64,000 bases of DNA from positions 3,224,001 through 3,288,000 of the forward strand of contig OZ245729.1 in NCBI GenBank assembly GCA_965227215.1, in the 5' to 3' direction. The notes under the pieces were generated by a model, which was not told the origin of the DNA, did no database searches, and saw only the letters and a list, made by a program, of their open reading frames with translations. Shown here piece by piece: positions 18,211-25,418 of this stretch (positions within the stretch are counted from its first letter, which is position 1; every line of letters starts with the position of its first letter). The DNA is from Gracilimonas sp965227215. GTDB taxonomy: Bacteria; Bacteroidota; Rhodothermia; Balneolales; Balneolaceae. A program made the position numbers and the translations under genes.

Positions 18211-19539
18211 TCAAAATCGATCACGGTTGCCTATGCCCCCAAAGCGCGGGTTAACCACATTGTTGAGAAGCGAGCCGAAGCGGTAGCGAAACCCGAAGCT
18301 GATGCCCGCTTCGTAGTTGGTTTCGAGCTGTCTGCGCCGCAGGAGCACATCTTCAAGGTCTGCGTTACCCTTCGGGAGGTTGATCTGATCGTGGATGAGT
18401 TCGAGGAAGCCACCAACCTCGACGGAAAGCCCTCTTGTGATACGAATTTCGAGCTCCGCATCAAACTGAAGACTGTAGCGCGACAGATCGTGCAGGTACT
18501 GTGAGGCATTCACGCCAATTTCAACCTCTCCCCAGGGCTGGACGACTTCATACCCTGCGTTGAGCAGATGCTGTGGAAGCACTTCTTCGATTTCGTTGTA
18601 GATCGTCGAGTCTCGATAGGTGATGTGCGAGGCTCCCAGACGATAAGCAACCGTTAGCTGTCGCCGATTCGCTTCACGATACGGGTAGAGGCTCCACTCC
18701 ATGGCCCCCATAAAACGATAGCGCCAGTCTACGTTAGAATAGGTGGAGGTAAGAACATCTCCGTAGGCACCGGCAGACCAATGTGGGGAGATGCTCCGAA
18801 CGGCATAGCTGGTAAATCCGTCACGTCGGGCCGTGCTTGTGATAGTTCCTTCTTCCCGTTCAAACCGGTCGTAGTTGTAGTTGAAGAAGGGGCGAAGTTG
18901 AATTTTCCAGTCCTCAGTCACGCGACTTACATACACACCGTAACGAGTGTCGAAGGAGCGCTGCTGAGACTCGAAGTCGGCGCTGCCGTCGGCATAGATC
19001 TCGACCGTCCAGTTGTTCCAGGGATCTTCCGTTGTTTGAATCTGTCCGACTGTTTCTGCTTCAGACGGCTCAATATCCACTCGCAACCGGTTTCGCATGG
19101 GAGTCTGCATCAGATACGGCACAAGTGCGGTTTCCAGGGTTTGGAGAAACCCGTCTCGTTCTTCGGCTTCAGTGGCGTCGGCAGACGCATTAAAAACAGT
19201 CGAGAAATTCAGCTCCTCGAAGATACCCAGACCGATGAGGTCGATGGTAATTGCCACGCCGCCCGATCCCGTGCCTTCTCGGGTTACGAGTATATGAACA
19301 TCAGCGACTTCACGGTCCCGGACATGATCCAGATAAGGCATCTCCTGTCGTATGAAGGTCTCATCACAGAAGTCGCAGTCGAGGAAGAGCGCGATCCGGG
19401 TGGATGTTGCCATCTCTGAATCCTGTGCAGCAGCAGGGGTTAAGGCAGCGCCAAACCATAATAATATGATAAGGCATATCCCGATCGTGGCACTTTTTAT
19501 TCTGTTTGCGAAATTTTGAATATGGACAGATACCCTCAT
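18211..19539 (-). CDS. uncharacterised outer-membrane beta-barrel protein, GC-rich
   Basis: 442 residues with a signal peptide ending about PAAAQ (residue 39). A globular region follows (about 45-165, starting FLDCDFCDETFIRQE with a CxxC pair), then a long run of alternating aromatic and polar strands typical of an outer-membrane barrel (about 180-442) ending FGSLLNNVVNPRFGG. I recall proteins with this layout in Gemmatimonadota and Acidobacteriota, always hypothetical. Two 60-base samples of the body are 55-58% G+C, against about 35-45% in the neighbours, while the signal-peptide part is AT-rich; this points to transfer. It lies just beyond the end of the cassette array. Function unknown. 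Confidence 0.7.
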   Translation of the reverse strand: MRVSVHIQNFANRIKSATIGICLIILLWFGAALTPAAAQDSEMATSTRIALFLDCDFCDETFIRQEMPYLDHVRDREVADVHILVTREGTGSGGVAITIDLIGLGIFEELNFSTVFNASADATEAEERDGFLQTLETALVPYLMQTPMRNRLRVDIEPSEAETVGQIQTTEDPWNNWTVEIYADGSADFESQQRSFDTRYGVYVSRVTEDWKIQLRPFFNYNYDRFEREEGTITSTARRDGFTSYAVRSISPHWSAGAYGDVLTSTYSNVDWRYRFMGAMEWSLYPYREANRRQLTVAYRLGASHITYRDSTIYNEIEEVLPQHLLNAGYEVVQPWGEVEIGVNASQYLHDLSRYSLQFDAELEIRITRGLSVEVGGFLELIHDQINLPKGNADLEDVLLRRRQLETNYEAGISFGFRYRFGSLLNNVVNPRFGGIGNRDRF

Positions 19540-19566
19540 AGCCTCAATAATTGGTGGTTGATATCG

Positions 19567-19722
19567 CTTATGAGCCAGCCCATGTGGCAGGCGGCGGGTA
19601 ATTTAGGAGTTAATCAACGGCTGAATTGTAAAAACAAGCAATTCAGGACCTGTCCATCGAAGCTTTAGCACAGGTGGGAATGGAAATATCGAGTGGCTAC
19701 GATTTGAGACGTCTTGTTATAC
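19567..19722 (-). other. degenerate attC site (attC-0)
   Basis: The minus-strand 5' half, GTATAACAAGACGTCTCAAATCG (19700-19722 region), has intact R'' and L'' boxes directly after the toxin stop. The other half (about 19567-19600) shows only GGGCTGGCTCATAAGCG and has lost a proper GTT core. This marks the downstream, decayed end of the array. Confidence 0.5.
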
Positions 19723-19728
19723 CCATGA

Positions 19729-20019
19729 TCATTCTCTTGACTCCCAATAACCCGGCTTTCGTTTCATATGCTTGACAGCAGTAATTGTGATGATATTTTC
19801 AGAAACGTCATAAACAATTTCATACGGAAAACGGTCAAGTAGAATCCTTCGATCTTGTTTAGTTAGTAAAGACCCAGATTGAGGATGTGCTAATGCCTGA
19901 GCGATGGCTTCTTCTATTTCATCAAGAAATTCAGCCCCAAGCCCACTAGACTTGTCTTCGTAGTATTGAATAGAACTCGTTAACTCTTTTGCTGCTTCAG
20001 GATGATACTTAAAGGTCAT
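19729..20019 (-). CDS. RelE/ParE-family toxin (cassette K)
   Basis: 96-residue toxin of the RelE/ParE superfamily: F.YHPEAAKEL..SIQYYEDKSSGLG at the start, a central helix (FLDEIEEAIAQALAHPQSG) and RRILLDRFPYEIVYDV..ITITAVKHMKRKPGYW at the end. These act as ribosome-dependent mRNases or gyrase poisons; the YYE..GLG..F type looks closest to ParE. Its start overlaps the antitoxin stop by four bases (20016-20019). It is the most distal cassette of the array; toxin-antitoxin cassettes stabilise large integrons against loss. Confidence 0.88.
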   Translation of the reverse strand: MTFKYHPEAAKELTSSIQYYEDKSSGLGAEFLDEIEEAIAQALAHPQSGSLLTKQDRRILLDRFPYEIVYDVSENIITITAVKHMKRKPGYWESRE

Positions 20020-20249
20020 TTTTTAAGAAGTTCCCGAGCAGCCTTATGTACTTCTTGTCCTGAAATTGGGGTTACTTTTCCTGATTGTATCTCAGCTTTT
20101 CTACGTTTTACTTCATCAACCCAGGCTTGCTCAATATCATCATCAATTTGCTGATCAAGGCTGTCAATAAGCTTTTTCGCTAATTCAGCACGATGATTTT
20201 CGTCTAACTTAAGAGCCGAATGCTGAATTTCTTTATAATCTGTAATCAT
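20016..20249 (-). CDS. addiction-module antitoxin (cassette K)
   Basis: 77-residue acidic protein of the 'addiction module component' antitoxin family: LDENHRAELAKKLIDSLD then DDDIEQAWVDEVKRRKAEIQSGKVTPISGQEV, the standard pattern beside ParE/RelE toxins. I chose the ATG at 20249 rather than an in-frame TTG at 20276, because a TTG-N21-TAGATTGG promoter has its -7 box at 20273-20280 and the shorter protein is the usual family length. The toxin gene follows with a four-base overlap. Confidence 0.85.
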   Translation of the reverse strand: MITDYKEIQHSALKLDENHRAELAKKLIDSLDQQIDDDIEQAWVDEVKRRKAEIQSGKVTPISGQEVHKAARELLKK

Positions 20250-20272
20250 AGCATTGGGGTTTATTTCTTTCT

Positions 20273-20304
20273 CCAATCTATTGAAAAACGAACAATTCTG
20301 ACAA
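20273..20304 (-). promoter_or_regulatory. promoter of the toxin-antitoxin cassette
   Basis: On the minus strand TTG (20304-20302) and TAGATTGG (20280-20273) are 21 bases apart, 24 bases before the antitoxin ATG. The -7 box differs from TAnnTTTG at one base. A private promoter is typical of toxin-antitoxin cassettes. Confidence 0.45.
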
Positions 20305-20329
20305 TTATTTATTCAGAGGAAGAGTGGGT

Positions 20330-20417
20330 ATAACGACCCGGCGTTTAAGCGGCGAGTCTGGAGGTTAAAATTAAAGACCCGAACCGCGTTCAAGTCTGCT
20401 TGAAACGCTTGTTATAG
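20330..20417 (-). other. attC-1
   Basis: Minus strand runs TATAACAAGCGTTTCAAGC to GCTTAAACGCCGGGTCGTTA. Outer and inner boxes pair, with the extra C in the 5' arm. Short type, 88 bp. Confidence 0.85.
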
Positions 20418-20429
20418 CGCGCTTTGTAT

Positions 20430-20969
20430 TTATTTGGTTAACCCAATTTCTTTTAAGATATCCAAACTGTCACTAATTAAAATTTTGGAAACTTGATTGA
20501 ATGGATGACCATAAAAACCGATCTGTACTTTCCAGTTTTCATCAAAATGTGACGTAACTTTGTAGCTGTTTACTTTCATCTGCTTACCATCCGAACTAAT
20601 CAATTCGATTTTTAAACTTCTGAGAAATTTAGCATCCGGAGTTTCATTTGGTATATCTGGAATCAGAGCAGAGTCAAAGTTTGCAATTTTTTCAAACGTC
20701 CTGCTAATCAAAGTGTCAGGGTCTCCTTCATAAAAATCATTTCGTTGTTCTTCGGTTAAGTTTTCATTGTAATAATCAACATTCCAAGTTTCTTCAGGAT
20801 TAAATACATGATAAGACTGGCTAACTGTAACGGGACTATCTTGAAGGAGAAGTTGAAAAAATTTGAGAATAACATTCTCCTGTTCGGTTTTTATCTCATT
20901 GGTGCTTTGAGAAAAGGCAGGACTAATGCCCATGAAAAACAAAATTGTAAATAGGGAAAAAATTCTCAT
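20430..20969 (-). CDS. secreted hypothetical protein (cassette J)
   Basis: 179 residues with a clear signal peptide (FSLFTILFFMGISPAFSQ, cleavage after about residue 20). The mature part is a small alpha/beta protein (VILKFFQLLLQDSP, then WNVDYYNENLTEEQRNDFYEGD and a strand-rich second half). It resembles a periplasmic NTF2-like or DUF-type protein but I recognise no family. Cassette gene, with attC-1 13 bases after its stop. Function unknown. Confidence 0.75.
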   Translation of the reverse strand: MRIFSLFTILFFMGISPAFSQSTNEIKTEQENVILKFFQLLLQDSPVTVSQSYHVFNPEETWNVDYYNENLTEEQRNDFYEGDPDTLISRTFEKIANFDSALIPDIPNETPDAKFLRSLKIELISSDGKQMKVNSYKVTSHFDENWKVQIGFYGHPFNQVSKILISDSLDILKEIGLTK

Positions 20970-20983
20970 TGTGAGTTTAGCAC

Positions 20984-21104
20984 TATAACGACCCAGCGTT
21001 TAACCGGCGCGGGGATTATAATTTAGTTGAAGTAGCAAAATTAATTCTTGGCAATCAAATTCCATCGAACCTAGTCCGCGTCCGATTTAAAACGCTTGTT
21101 ATGT
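20984..21104 (-). other. attC-2
   Basis: Long type (about 121 bp). Minus strand opens ACATAACAAGCGTTTTAAA and closes GTTAAACGCTGGGTCGTTAT. Its terminal loop is almost identical to those of attC-5, attC-7 and attC-10. The stop codon of the preceding gene lies inside the R'' box. Confidence 0.88.
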
Positions 21105-21422
21105 GGCGGATGCTTTTGATTGAGGATTCGGCCACTTTTTTAAAGGTGAAAAATCTCCTTTAAACATGTCAAGCTCATAAATTTCGCCATTTTGATCTAC
21201 CATCAAAGTTACAAAAACTGGAATACCGTCTTCGTCTTTGAATTCATATTCAGCAACTGAACCGCCGAAAATTGGATCTTTTGTTTTAGTAAAAAAATGA
21301 AGACTTCTCATACCACCATCATCCATTGATTCTGCTTTTAAATTCTGGACCTCCACATCAAGTCCAGCTTTTAGAATCATGTAACTAACGAGTGGTATTT
21401 CTTCTTTTTTTAACGATCTCAT
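21099..21422 (-). CDS. hypothetical protein, duplicated cassette (cassette I)
   Basis: 107 residues from the ATG at 21422 (MRSLKKEEIPLVSYMILKAG). A longer reading frame runs back into attC-3 but that part is recombination site, not gene. There is no signal peptide; the N-terminal helix is followed by a small beta-sheet (SVAEYEFKDEDGIPVFVTLM). Another cassette at 23833-24156 encodes the same protein except Gly for Arg at residue 38. The stop TAA is part of the ACATAAC box of attC-2. Family not recognised with confidence; function unknown. Confidence 0.8.
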   Translation of the reverse strand: MRSLKKEEIPLVSYMILKAGLDVEVQNLKAESMDDGGMRSLHFFTKTKDPIFGGSVAEYEFKDEDGIPVFVTLMVDQNGEIYELDMFKGDFSPLKKWPNPQSKASAT

Positions 21423-21432
21423 TTCTGAAGCC

Positions 21433-21559
21433 ACATAACGACCCACCGCATAAGGGGCGGGACAGTTTTTGATTGTAAATTAACACGCAAAACCGGAATT
21501 GTAAGGGCGTAGGGAGTAACCCAGATGCGAGTCCCGTCCCCTTGATGCGGTTGTTATGC
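21433..21559 (-). other. attC-3
   Basis: Minus strand opens GCATAACAACCGCATCAAGG and closes CCTTATGCGGTGGGTCGTTA, with the extra C in the 5' arm. About 127 bp with a loop unlike the others. Confidence 0.82.
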
Positions 21560-22012
21560 CTCGCTTTCCTTTTTATTGACTTGGTAAATATCAAAACCAA
21601 CTTCCGCATTTAAAGCCGCAATTCCATTAATGCATTCACGTTCAATGATCGGGCCAGTTCCTGCATATAGATACGTTGATTTCCAAACTACATTGAAATA
21701 AGACTCTCCATTTGCTGTGAGTTTCAGAATCTCATCTTTGTGAGGAAGAAGTATATCCAGTAAATATTCGAAGTGGGCATTAATGTCTTTGGATTGCACT
21801 TTTCCTTCTGTACTCAGTTTCCAATAGCCTTCTTGATGAGGTGTCAATAAGTCTCCAGCGTAATTCCGCCGTTCGTTTCCTGGTCTAGCAGAATAATCTG
21901 GTTTAATATTCAAGATCCTTGAAAGATCATCAGGATCTAAATCTGGGGCTGTTGGTTCAAATGCTACTGCAACTTTAATTATATGAGATTCATAAGACGG
22001 ATTTAAACCCAT
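21554..22012 (-). CDS. DUF4279 domain protein (cassette H)
   Basis: 152-residue cytoplasmic protein with DUF4279 features: a first strand VAVAFEPTAPDLDPDDLSRILNIKPD, a basic turn with RPGNERR, GYWKLSTEG (about 70), then a helix HFEYLLDILLPHKDEILKL. DUF4279 proteins are small, of unknown function, and common among toxin-immunity and mobile-element cargo. The start ATG at 22012 lies 22 bases after attC-4, and the stop overlaps the R'' box of attC-3. Confidence 0.78.
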   Translation of the reverse strand: MGLNPSYESHIIKVAVAFEPTAPDLDPDDLSRILNIKPDYSARPGNERRNYAGDLLTPHQEGYWKLSTEGKVQSKDINAHFEYLLDILLPHKDEILKLTANGESYFNVVWKSTYLYAGTGPIIERECINGIAALNAEVGFDIYQVNKKESEA

Positions 22013-22034
22013 TGTATTAGAAGTAAGTTAAGAG

Positions 22035-22123
22035 GCATAACGACCCGGCGTTTAAGCGGCGAGCCTAGTTTTGATTATTAAAGTTTCGAACCCTAACGAG
22101 TCCGCTTGAAACGCTTGTTAGTT
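22035..22123 (-). other. attC-4
   Basis: Short type, 89 bp. Minus strand AACTAACAAGCGTTTCAAGC to GCTTAAACGCCGGGTCGTTA. TTTCAAGCGG pairs with CCGCTTAAA leaving one extra C, the clearest example of attC polarity in the array. Confidence 0.9.
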
Positions 22124-22528
22124 TGCCGGTTTTGAATTGAAATACCCAACGAACCATGGGTAATTAAGCGGATCAATTTCTTCTGTTTCGATTTTATTCT
22201 TTATGAAACTGAATTCCAAAGCTTCTTTTCGAAAGTCGGTTTCGTCAATAACTTTGTGAAAAACTGAGAGAACTTCATCTGCGCTTCGCTTTACGTATGA
22301 TTCCCAGCTCTCATCTGGTTCTTGATCATTTGAATCGAAATTAATCCAGTACAGCTCACATGTAGCATTTGGAAAAATGAACTGAGCTTGTCCACCGATT
22401 GAAGCAAGGTTGTTCTCTTTTGCAGAAGTGATTGCCTCTTCAAATTCAGACTTTCTCCATGCAAACTCTACACTTTCTGTGATGTTGGCTTTGGACTTGA
22501 TTTCCTCTGGCAGTTCAATTTCATTCAT
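22118..22528 (-). CDS. hypothetical protein (cassette G)
   Basis: 136 residues from the ATG at 22528 (MNEIELPEEIKSK); an in-frame TTG two codons upstream is less likely. Acidic and soluble, with an N-terminal helix (SVEFAWRKSEFEEAITSAKENN), a strand pair ending CELYWINFD, then a helical segment (WESYVKRSADEVLSVFHKVID). No recognised family. The size and acidity resemble immunity-type or anti-defence proteins, but this is only a resemblance. The stop overlaps the R'' box of attC-4. Confidence 0.75.
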   Translation of the reverse strand: MNEIELPEEIKSKANITESVEFAWRKSEFEEAITSAKENNLASIGGQAQFIFPNATCELYWINFDSNDQEPDESWESYVKRSADEVLSVFHKVIDETDFRKEALEFSFIKNKIETEEIDPLNYPWFVGYFNSKPAN

Positions 22529-22532
22529 AGGC

Positions 22533-22655
22533 AACTAACGACCCAGCGTTTAAGCGGCGCGGGGATTATGATTTGGTTGAAGTAGCGAAATTAATGTCTG
22601 GCAATCAAGTTCCATCGCACCCCGTCCGCGTCCGATTTGAAACGCCTTGTTATAC
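22533..22655 (-). other. attC-5
   Basis: Long type, about 123 bp. Minus strand GTATAACAAGGCGTTTCAAA to GCTTAAACGCTGGGTCGTTA, extra C in the 5' arm, terminal loop shared with attC-2, -7 and -10. Confidence 0.88.
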
Positions 22656-22661
22656 TTCTGT

Positions 22662-23204
22662 TTAGTTAAATTCAAGCAACTCAATTGAATCAGTTTCTGC
22701 ATTATAAATTGAGTGGTAAGTATCTCCGCCATCATTTATGATTATCCAATCTTTCTTCCAATCTGATGTGGCCATATCCAAAGCATCCCAATTACCAATA
22801 TTGACAAACATTTTCTTCGAATTGGATGAATCAATATATCCAACGACTTGGTAGTCAAGCAGGTCAATATTTCTCCAGTTCACCAGAGTCAGGTTATTTA
22901 AATCAGCTAAAGAATCGTTTTTTGCTTGCTGCCAATATTGAGTAAAGGTTTTTTTGAATTCAAGAAGATTACTTTTGTTGGGAATCCAACCTTCATTCGA
23001 TAGAATTGGCCACATTTCTAAAATTGACATCGAAGTGTCTTGTGACAGAAATTCTATTCGGTGATTTGGTTTAAAAACTATGGCGTGTAATGAATCAGAT
23101 TGGAAGTAGATCGTAGAATCAGTTTCAATTTTCTCTTCTTTGACACCTGATTTACAAGAGGCAAAGAAAATGAGAAGTAAGATTACTGAAAGACTGATTT
23201 TCAT
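22662..23204 (-). CDS. hypothetical lipoprotein (cassette F)
   Basis: 180-residue lipoprotein: MKISLSVILLLIFFASC gives a lipobox with cysteine 17. The mature part alternates short strands and contains FKKTFTQYWQQAKND and WKKDWIIINDGGDTYHSIYN. No recognised domain. Coding for an envelope lipoprotein is unusual for an integron cassette. The start lies 15 bases after attC-6. Function unknown. Confidence 0.75.
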   Translation of the reverse strand: MKISLSVILLLIFFASCKSGVKEEKIETDSTIYFQSDSLHAIVFKPNHRIEFLSQDTSMSILEMWPILSNEGWIPNKSNLLEFKKTFTQYWQQAKNDSLADLNNLTLVNWRNIDLLDYQVVGYIDSSNSKKMFVNIGNWDALDMATSDWKKDWIIINDGGDTYHSIYNAETDSIELLEFN

Positions 23205-23218
23205 AAATGGGATAAGAA

Positions 23219-23308
23219 GTATAACGACCCGGCGTTTAAGCGGCGAGCCGAGTTTTTAAAGTTAAGGTTCCGAACCCTAAACGAGTCCGCTTGAAACGCT
23301 TGTTAGTT
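23219..23308 (-). other. attC-6
   Basis: Short type, 90 bp, nearly identical to attC-4: minus strand AACTAACAAGCGTTTCAAGC to GCTTAAACGCCGGGTCGTTA. Confidence 0.9.
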
Positions 23309-23310
23309 GC

Positions 23311-23703
23311 CTATTCGTATTCTGGATACTCTAGACGTTCTTTTAATTCGATCATTTCCTCAGATTCAGAAATCAATAGTACTTTACTTCTTAACACTTC
23401 GATTCTGTCCAGTTTGAAATAATGTAATTCGTATTCTTTTTCATTGATTTCCGAATGAAACTGCATCAAGAAATTATTGCTATCAAACCTTTTTCCAAAA
23501 GTTTTTAGTTCATCTACTAGCGTGCTAACTGTTTTTTCAAATTCGAATAATGGTTTGTCTCCTAGAACTACGCCCGGGTGATTGGGTAGAATTTGCCCAA
23601 CAAGCTCAATGCTCAATTCCGCTTCCATTTCTTTGACAAAACACTTTACGGGAAGTGAAGAAATACTGTTGGAGAACGTTCCTATAATTTCTTGGATTTT
23701 CAT
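23311..23703 (-). CDS. hypothetical protein (cassette E)
   Basis: 130-residue soluble protein, rich in Glu and Leu, with no signal peptide. It begins MKIQEIIGTFSNSISSLPVK, has a helix around FEFEKTVSTLVDELKTFGKR and ends in an acidic helix (EMIELKERLEYPEYE). No family recognised. The start is 13 bases after attC-7; the stop is three bases before attC-6, the compact layout usual for cassettes. Confidence 0.72.
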   Translation of the reverse strand: MKIQEIIGTFSNSISSLPVKCFVKEMEAELSIELVGQILPNHPGVVLGDKPLFEFEKTVSTLVDELKTFGKRFDSNNFLMQFHSEINEKEYELHYFKLDRIEVLRSKVLLISESEEMIELKERLEYPEYE

Positions 23704-23715
23704 ACCTGGCTAGGC

Positions 23716-23838
23716 AACTAACGACCCAGCGTTTAAACGGCGCGGGGATTATGATTTCTTTTGAAGTAGCAAAATTAATTCCTGGCAATCAAATTCCATC
23801 GAACCTAGTCCGCGTCCGATTTAAAACGCTTGTTATGT
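23716..23838 (-). other. attC-7
   Basis: Long type, 123 bp. It differs from attC-2 at only a handful of positions, matching the fact that both follow copies of the same gene. Minus strand opens ACATAACAAGCGTTTTAAA. Confidence 0.9.
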
Positions 23839-24156
23839 GGCGGATGCTTTTGATTGAGGATTCGGCCACTTTTTTAAAGGTGAAAAATCTCCTTTAAACA
23901 TGTCAAGCTCATAAATTTCGCCATTTTGATCTACCATCAAAGTTACAAAAACTGGAATACCGTCTTCGTCTTTGAATTCATATTCAGCAACTGAACCGCC
24001 GAAAATTGGATCTTTTGTTTTAGTAAAAAAATGAAGACTTCCCATACCACCATCATCCATTGATTCTGCTTTTAAATTCTGGACCTCCACATCAAGTCCA
24101 GCTTTTAGAATCATGTAACTAACGAGTGGTATTTCTTCTTTTTTTAACGATCTCAT
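23833..24156 (-). CDS. hypothetical protein, duplicated cassette (cassette D)
   Basis: 107 residues from the ATG at 24156; upstream in-frame codons belong to attC-8. Identical to the product of 21099-21422 except Gly38 in place of Arg38 (one base, C for T on the plus strand at about 24043). The sequence just before the start (GTTATGTGGCTTCAGAA on the minus strand) is also the same in both copies, as expected of a whole-cassette duplication. Function unknown. Confidence 0.8.
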   Translation of the reverse strand: MRSLKKEEIPLVSYMILKAGLDVEVQNLKAESMDDGGMGSLHFFTKTKDPIFGGSVAEYEFKDEDGIPVFVTLMVDQNGEIYELDMFKGDFSPLKKWPNPQSKASAT

Positions 24157-24166
24157 TTCTGAAGCC

Positions 24167-24288
24167 ACATAACGACCCAGCGCATAACGGGCGCGGGGAT
24201 TATGAGTTAATAAACGGTGAATATTTTTAAACAAGCAACTTTGGAAACCAACGGCATGTCCGCGTCCCAGTTGATGCGCTTGTTATGT
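24167..24288 (-). other. attC-8
   Basis: Minus strand ACATAACAAGCGCATCAACT to CCGTTATGCGCTGGGTCGTT. The arms use GCGCAT instead of GCGTTT and pair with one extra C. A third sub-type, shared with attC-9. Confidence 0.88.
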
Positions 24289-24304
24289 GTAAATGAACTA
24301 AGGA

Positions 24305-24787
24305 TTAATCTTTTGAAAATGGAAAGCGCCCGTATTCCAAATTGGGATAATCTCCATACTCAATGTAAACAGAATCATTATGGAGACTCATATCTGAAAC
24401 TGATTCATAAATCCTTTTTTCGAAGACAATTTCCAAGTTTTCTTTTCTTAAGATTACAATATCTGAATATGTAGGCCACAATAAATATTTCCAACCCGTA
24501 TCAAAAGTGGGAAGCCCAGAAATTAATCCAATATAGTCACCCTCAAAAAAACTAATTAGTGCAATATTCGAGAACGCCTGATTGTAATCATTAAATCGTA
24601 TCTCAATTTTTCCTTCATTTTTTTCTTTTATATACCCATTATCTAAAAACGCAGAAATTGGGGTGTTAGATTTTTCAAAAGCAGCACTATCTATTTCTTC
24701 CTTTGTTAATTCTTTGAAATCTGAATCAGGTGAACATCCAAAAAAGATGAAAATAAGAGAGACAAAAAGAATAGGGCTCTTTCTCAT
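24305..24787 (-). CDS. hypothetical lipoprotein (cassette C)
   Basis: 160-residue lipoprotein; ILFVSLIFIFFGC places the lipid-bearing cysteine at residue 18. After an acidic linker (LTKEEIDSAAFEKS) it forms a strand-rich domain with FEGDYIGLISGLPTFDTGWKY. No recognised family. Second lipoprotein cassette of the array. The start is 37 bases after attC-9. Function unknown. Confidence 0.75.
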   Translation of the reverse strand: MRKSPILFVSLIFIFFGCSPDSDFKELTKEEIDSAAFEKSNTPISAFLDNGYIKEKNEGKIEIRFNDYNQAFSNIALISFFEGDYIGLISGLPTFDTGWKYLLWPTYSDIVILRKENLEIVFEKRIYESVSDMSLHNDSVYIEYGDYPNLEYGRFPFSKD

Positions 24788-24823
24788 ATTAAATCGTTAG
24801 GAAAAGCTGATGTTTAAATTTAC

Positions 24824-24946
24824 ACATAACGACCCAGCGCATAACGGGCGCGGGGATTATGAGTTTATTAACGGTTAAAAAGTTAAAACAAGCAATCTTG
24901 GAAACCGAAGCTACGTCCGCGTCCCCAGTTAATGCGCTTGTTATGC
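24824..24946 (-). other. attC-9
   Basis: Minus strand GCATAACAAGCGCATTAACT to CCGTTATGCGCTGGGTCGTT. GCGCAT sub-type, as attC-8, 123 bp. Confidence 0.88.
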
Positions 24947-24951
24947 AACAA

Positions 24952-25269
24952 CTATTTTTCTTGCCTACCATAAACGGGTATGCCTTTAGGATTAATTTTC
25001 TCTGGATAATCTAACCGTACAAATTCGAAATCAACTTTAGGATCTGAATTATTTGGATAAGGAAAATCGGCAACAACTTCGGTAATTACTGAACTATCGA
25101 ATTTTTCAATTTCATCAACATTGATTTTTCCGTCGTGATAAACCCAAATCTTTATTTCAGCTTCAGAATACTCGACAGAAATTAACCGAAAGGCCGGAAT
25201 TATTTCTCCGACCAAAGCCCGTTGGACTGACAACAAAGTACTTACTCTGAGTGATTTAGTTTTTTCCAT
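24952..25269 (-). CDS. hypothetical small protein (cassette B)
   Basis: 105-residue soluble protein: LLSVQRALVGEIIPAFRLIS, a strand EIKIWVYHDGKINVDEIEK, VITEVVADFPYP, and a tail with VRLDYPEKI..GIPVYGRQEK. I recall chromosomal hypothetical proteins of similar size with the pattern ALxGExxPxxR..DGxxxxEE..TEVxADF, some beside immunity genes, but the family has no assigned function that I know. The stop is five bases before attC-9. Confidence 0.72.
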   Translation of the reverse strand: MEKTKSLRVSTLLSVQRALVGEIIPAFRLISVEYSEAEIKIWVYHDGKINVDEIEKFDSSVITEVVADFPYPNNSDPKVDFEFVRLDYPEKINPKGIPVYGRQEK

Positions 25270-25279
25270 ATGACTTGTT

Positions 25280-25403
25280 GCATAACGATCCTGCGTTTAA
25301 ACGGCGCGGGGATTATGATTTAGTTGAAGTAGCGAAATTAATTCCTGGCAATCAAGTTTCCATCGCACCCCGTCCGCGTCCGATTTAAAACGCTTTGTTA
25401 TGT
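25280..25403 (-). other. attC-10
   Basis: Long type, 124 bp; minus strand ACATAACAAAGCGTTTTAAA to GTTTAAACGCAGGATCGTTA. The 3' box has GATC where the others have GGTC. Loop shared with attC-2, -5 and -7. Confidence 0.86.
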
Positions 25404-25418
25404 AGCGAAAGTTTTGTG

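Noticed and set aside
18781..19419. 212-residue plus-strand frame opposite the GC-rich outer-membrane gene
   Set aside because: Antisense open frame expected in GC-rich coding DNA; the minus-strand protein has a signal peptide and barrel pattern.
24157..24234. N-terminal extension of the 23833-24156 cassette gene into attC-8
   Set aside because: The extension is the recombination site itself; the other copy of the gene has a different attC there but the same protein from the internal ATG.
20330..25403. CRISPR-like spacing of repeats in the cassette region
   Set aside because: The repeats are 88-127 bases, inverted-repeat in nature, and separated by whole genes, not by 30-40 base spacers; no cas genes.
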